From a bacterium (GTDB taxonomy: Bacteria > Krumholzibacteriota > Krumholzibacteriia > LZORAL124-64-63), in contig JABIBH010000255.1 of the NCBI GenBank assembly GCA_018652925.1, positions 1 to 6,529 on the forward strand: DNA of 6,529 nucleotides, in the 5' to 3' direction. Positions 5,319 to 6,529 of the stretch are shown in pieces. A program made the translations under genes and the position numbers. The notes beneath the pieces were generated by a model, which was not told the DNA's origin, searched no databases, and worked only from the letters and a program-made list of their open reading frames with translations. Position 1 is the stretch's first letter. Each line of letters opens with the position of its first letter.

Positions 5319-6065
5319 TTACTCAACAGCTGGTTTCCACGGTTCCGGGATTTTAATAAAACAGAATCCGATTTCACCTTCTGCTGCTGAAATTTCAGTC
5401 CAGTCATCTACACTGAACATTTCCAATGCAGTTGGGAACAGGACTAATTCTTCTTCGGAAATCATTTTCTGTAGAGCTTTAAGCATTATTGGCTCAACCT
5501 CTGCAAGATCTTCCAGATTGCCAGAATTGAACAGGAATTGACACATTTTGGTTGATTTGCGGATTTCATCGTGAGTAGTCCACATTACCTGGTTAGGATT
5601 GTCAAAACCGTACTGTTCAAAGTAAGGGAAGAGATAGTTCTCCTTACGAGTATAGTGCATATTAACTTTGATCAGTTGCTCATAAGTTTCAGCCAAATCG
5701 GTGCGGGGGCCAAGCAGATTCTGAGCCAGCTTCATAATCTCCCGGTTTTCTGCCATGTAATTATGGATTGGGTGACCTGAAGTTAAACCAATAGGGTTGC
5801 TAGCTTTCAGATTGGAGTTAAAAAGGTCGATTAGTTTTTCTGTGCCCTGGTGAGGCTTGTTGCCACTAATGACAAGCTTGCTCATTAATTGTTTAGCATA
5901 GGCAAGCTCGCCTGCAGTTATAGATTCCAGCTCATTATCAAAGCGCGCTTTCAGGGATGAGGGGTCTTTACCGCCAGAGTATTCAGTTATAATACTCATG
6001 ATGCTGTCAATACGATCAATCGTAGTACTAATTCTAGCCCTCATGTCATTCAATAATTCACTCAT
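5319..6065 (-). CDS. DUF438-like / hemerythrin HHE-domain protein
   Basis: The 248-residue soluble protein has no signal peptide. Residues about 37-90 (SSLKARFDNELESITAGEL and on) resemble the DUF438 helical domain. Residues about 97-218 are a hemerythrin cation-binding domain with the expected His/Glu di-iron ligand pattern: GHPIH (His98, His101) with Glu107 or Glu109, HYTRKE (His137, Glu142), HDE (His165, Glu167) and EEE (204-206) before LFP. Relatives with this arrangement usually continue into a PAS domain; here the protein stops soon after EIGFCFI (231-237). Hemerythrin domains bind O2, NO or iron, so sensing, scavenging or repair of nitrosative or oxidative damage are possible; none is proven. 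The ATG has AAGGAG 9 bases upstream (6080-6075). It precedes the carboxypeptidase gene by 94 bases on the same strand. Confidence 0.87.
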   Translation of the reverse strand: MSELLNDMRARISTTIDRIDSIMSIITEYSGGKDPSSLKARFDNELESITAGELAYAKQLMSKLVISGNKPHQGTEKLIDLFNSNLKASNPIGLTSGHPIHNYMAENREIMKLAQNLLGPRTDLAETYEQLIKVNMHYTRKENYLFPYFEQYGFDNPNQVMWTTHDEIRKSTKMCQFLFNSGNLEDLAEVEPIMLKALQKMISEEELVLFPTALEMFSVDDWTEISAAEGEIGFCFIKIPEPWKPAVE

Positions 6066-6099
6066 TTCTTCTTACTCCTTTAATAATATTTTCTGCATT

Positions 6100-6151
6100 G
6101 TGATATTGATACTCGATATCACTATATCACTCAATCACTATACACGTATAG
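6100..6151. promoter_or_regulatory. Cluster of inverted repeats at the hemerythrin promoter, candidate operators
   Basis: Three related patterns are visible. TGATA-N5-TATCA is a perfect dyad at 6107-6121. GTGATAT (6100-6106) is the inverse of ATATCAC at 6116-6122 and again at 6124-6130. CTATAC-AC-GTATAG (6138-6151) is a perfect 14-base dyad on the -10. The sites run from the -10 past the presumed start of transcription, where a repressor would act. They do not match the FNR/DNR consensus TTGAT-N4-ATCAA exactly, so I do not name a regulator. Confidence 0.5.
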
Positions 6152-6165
6152 GGGTTTTTTCGCAA
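6137..6165 (-). promoter_or_regulatory. Probable promoter of the hemerythrin gene
   Basis: On the minus strand, TTGCGA (6165-6160, four of six) is followed after 17 bases by TATAGT (6142-6137, five of six). Transcription would start near 6130, leaving a leader of about 65 bases. The weak -35 and the dense inverted repeats around the -10 and start site suggest regulation. Confidence 0.45.
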
Positions 6166-6313
6166 CCAGGTAGGATAACTGCCGAAGAGAGTTTGACTTA
6201 ATATCATTGCTAAAATAACTTCCCCTCCTCTAGCCATCCAACATCAATTCACTGCTACCTAAACCTCCTTTTACTTTTGCAGATGTTTTCTTCTGTAACT
6301 AAAAACCCATAAC

Positions 6314-6334
6314 TTACTCTATAAGAGAGAGTAA
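6314..6334. repeat. Inverted repeat, 7-bp arms
   Basis: TTACTCT (6314-6320) and AGAGTAA (6328-6334) are perfect arms around a 7-base loop. It lies just downstream of the minus-strand TTGACA at 6358-6353 and could be an operator or a small RNA hairpin. Confidence 0.35.
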
Positions 6335-6456
6335 AGGGAATTATCACAATTCTGTCAATAGGTTTATGATTAAAATGTGATTATAGGGAGGGTAAAGCAA
6401 TCCATGTACTACTGTACGCAGGTCTTCGGTTGGTAGAGTGTTTTGTGATGCTAATG

Positions 6457-6491
6457 ATGTGGAGGAGTGGTAGTTAGCCACCCATCCACAT
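6457..6491. repeat. Imperfect hairpin, 14-bp arms
   Basis: ATGTGGAGGAGTGG (6457-6470) pairs with CCACCCATCCACAT (6478-6491) with two mismatches around a 7-base loop. No T-run follows on either strand, so it is not an intrinsic terminator. Its role is unknown. Confidence 0.4.
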
Positions 6492-6529
6492 TCTGTCAGA
6501 AATGACTTCTATTGTTCCCAATCCAGAAT

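Larger units (their letters stand above)
6166..6529. other. Gene-poor stretch without a supported gene
   Basis: All six frames are broken here; no ORF with both a credible start and length is seen. It holds two hairpin-forming inverted repeats (6314-6334 and 6457-6491), an isolated minus-strand TTGACA (6358-6353) with only a weak TTTACT 17 bases on, and a strong Shine-Dalgarno-like AAGGAGGT (6270-6263, minus) that leads to no ORF. A plus-strand ATG at 6502 stays open to the edge for nine codons but lacks a ribosome binding site. A minus frame open from the edge stops at 6474 and could be the tail of a gene beyond it; 17 codons are too few to judge. Confidence 0.5.

Noticed and set aside
6138..6160. 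CTATAC/GTATAG dyad followed by GGGG and six T as a plus-strand terminator
   Set aside because: The loop would be only two bases, or the stem only four bp, and no plus-strand gene lies upstream to terminate; an operator role fits better.
6127..6237. Minus-strand ORF of 36 codons ahead of the hemerythrin gene
   Set aside because: It covers the probable promoter and operator repeats, has poor ribosome binding site spacing and no recognisable sequence.
6412..6480. tRNA-like D-loop pattern GGTTGGTAGAG
   Set aside because: No pairing D-stem, no TTCGAATC-type T-loop and no acceptor stem could be found around it.

Overview
The window suggests a Gram-negative bacterium of moderate, slightly AT-leaning base composition. 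The gene set is chromosomal housekeeping and cell-envelope material: a mechanosensitive channel, tryptophan synthase beta, a predicted outer-membrane beta-barrel protein, a D-Ala-D-Ala carboxypeptidase, a sulfatase-like lipoprotein and a hemerythrin. The barrel protein resembles the DUF3078 family of the Bacteroidota/Chlorobiota (FCB) lineages, so an FCB-type relative is my best guess. That is inference, not proof. I see no mobile element, CRISPR array, tRNA or rRNA.

Layout. Bases 1-415 (minus) hold the N-terminal part of an MscS-family channel that runs off the left edge. It diverges from a plus-strand unit starting at about 434. That unit has a strong promoter, then a tiny leader peptide ORF with a Trp-Leu-Trp run (471-545), then mutually exclusive RNA stems ending in an intrinsic terminator (570-603), then trpB (629-1822). 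This is a complete-looking tryptophan attenuator. No trpA follows. Instead, 76 bases downstream, comes the DUF3078-like gene (1899-2729). Its Shine-Dalgarno sequence is buried in a 16-bp hairpin whose 5' arm is the spacer of an internal promoter.

The right half is on the minus strand, read right to left: a DUF438-like/hemerythrin protein (6065-5319), a DacA-type carboxypeptidase (5224-4103), and a sulfatase-superfamily lipoprotein (4127-2724) that overlaps the carboxypeptidase gene by 25 bases and starts at GTG. The lipoprotein gene converges on the DUF3078-like gene with a 6-base overlap. Bases 6166-6529 hold no gene I can support.

How it works together. trpB is probably controlled by ribosome stalling on two Trp codons, and the TrpB protein itself contains no tryptophan. 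Readthrough RNA from trpB should have a masked start for the DUF3078-like gene, whereas RNA from that gene's own promoter should be translatable. The carboxypeptidase and lipoprotein are probably translationally coupled and both act in the periplasm or envelope. The hemerythrin gene has its own promoter region packed with inverted repeats, suggesting a dedicated regulator.
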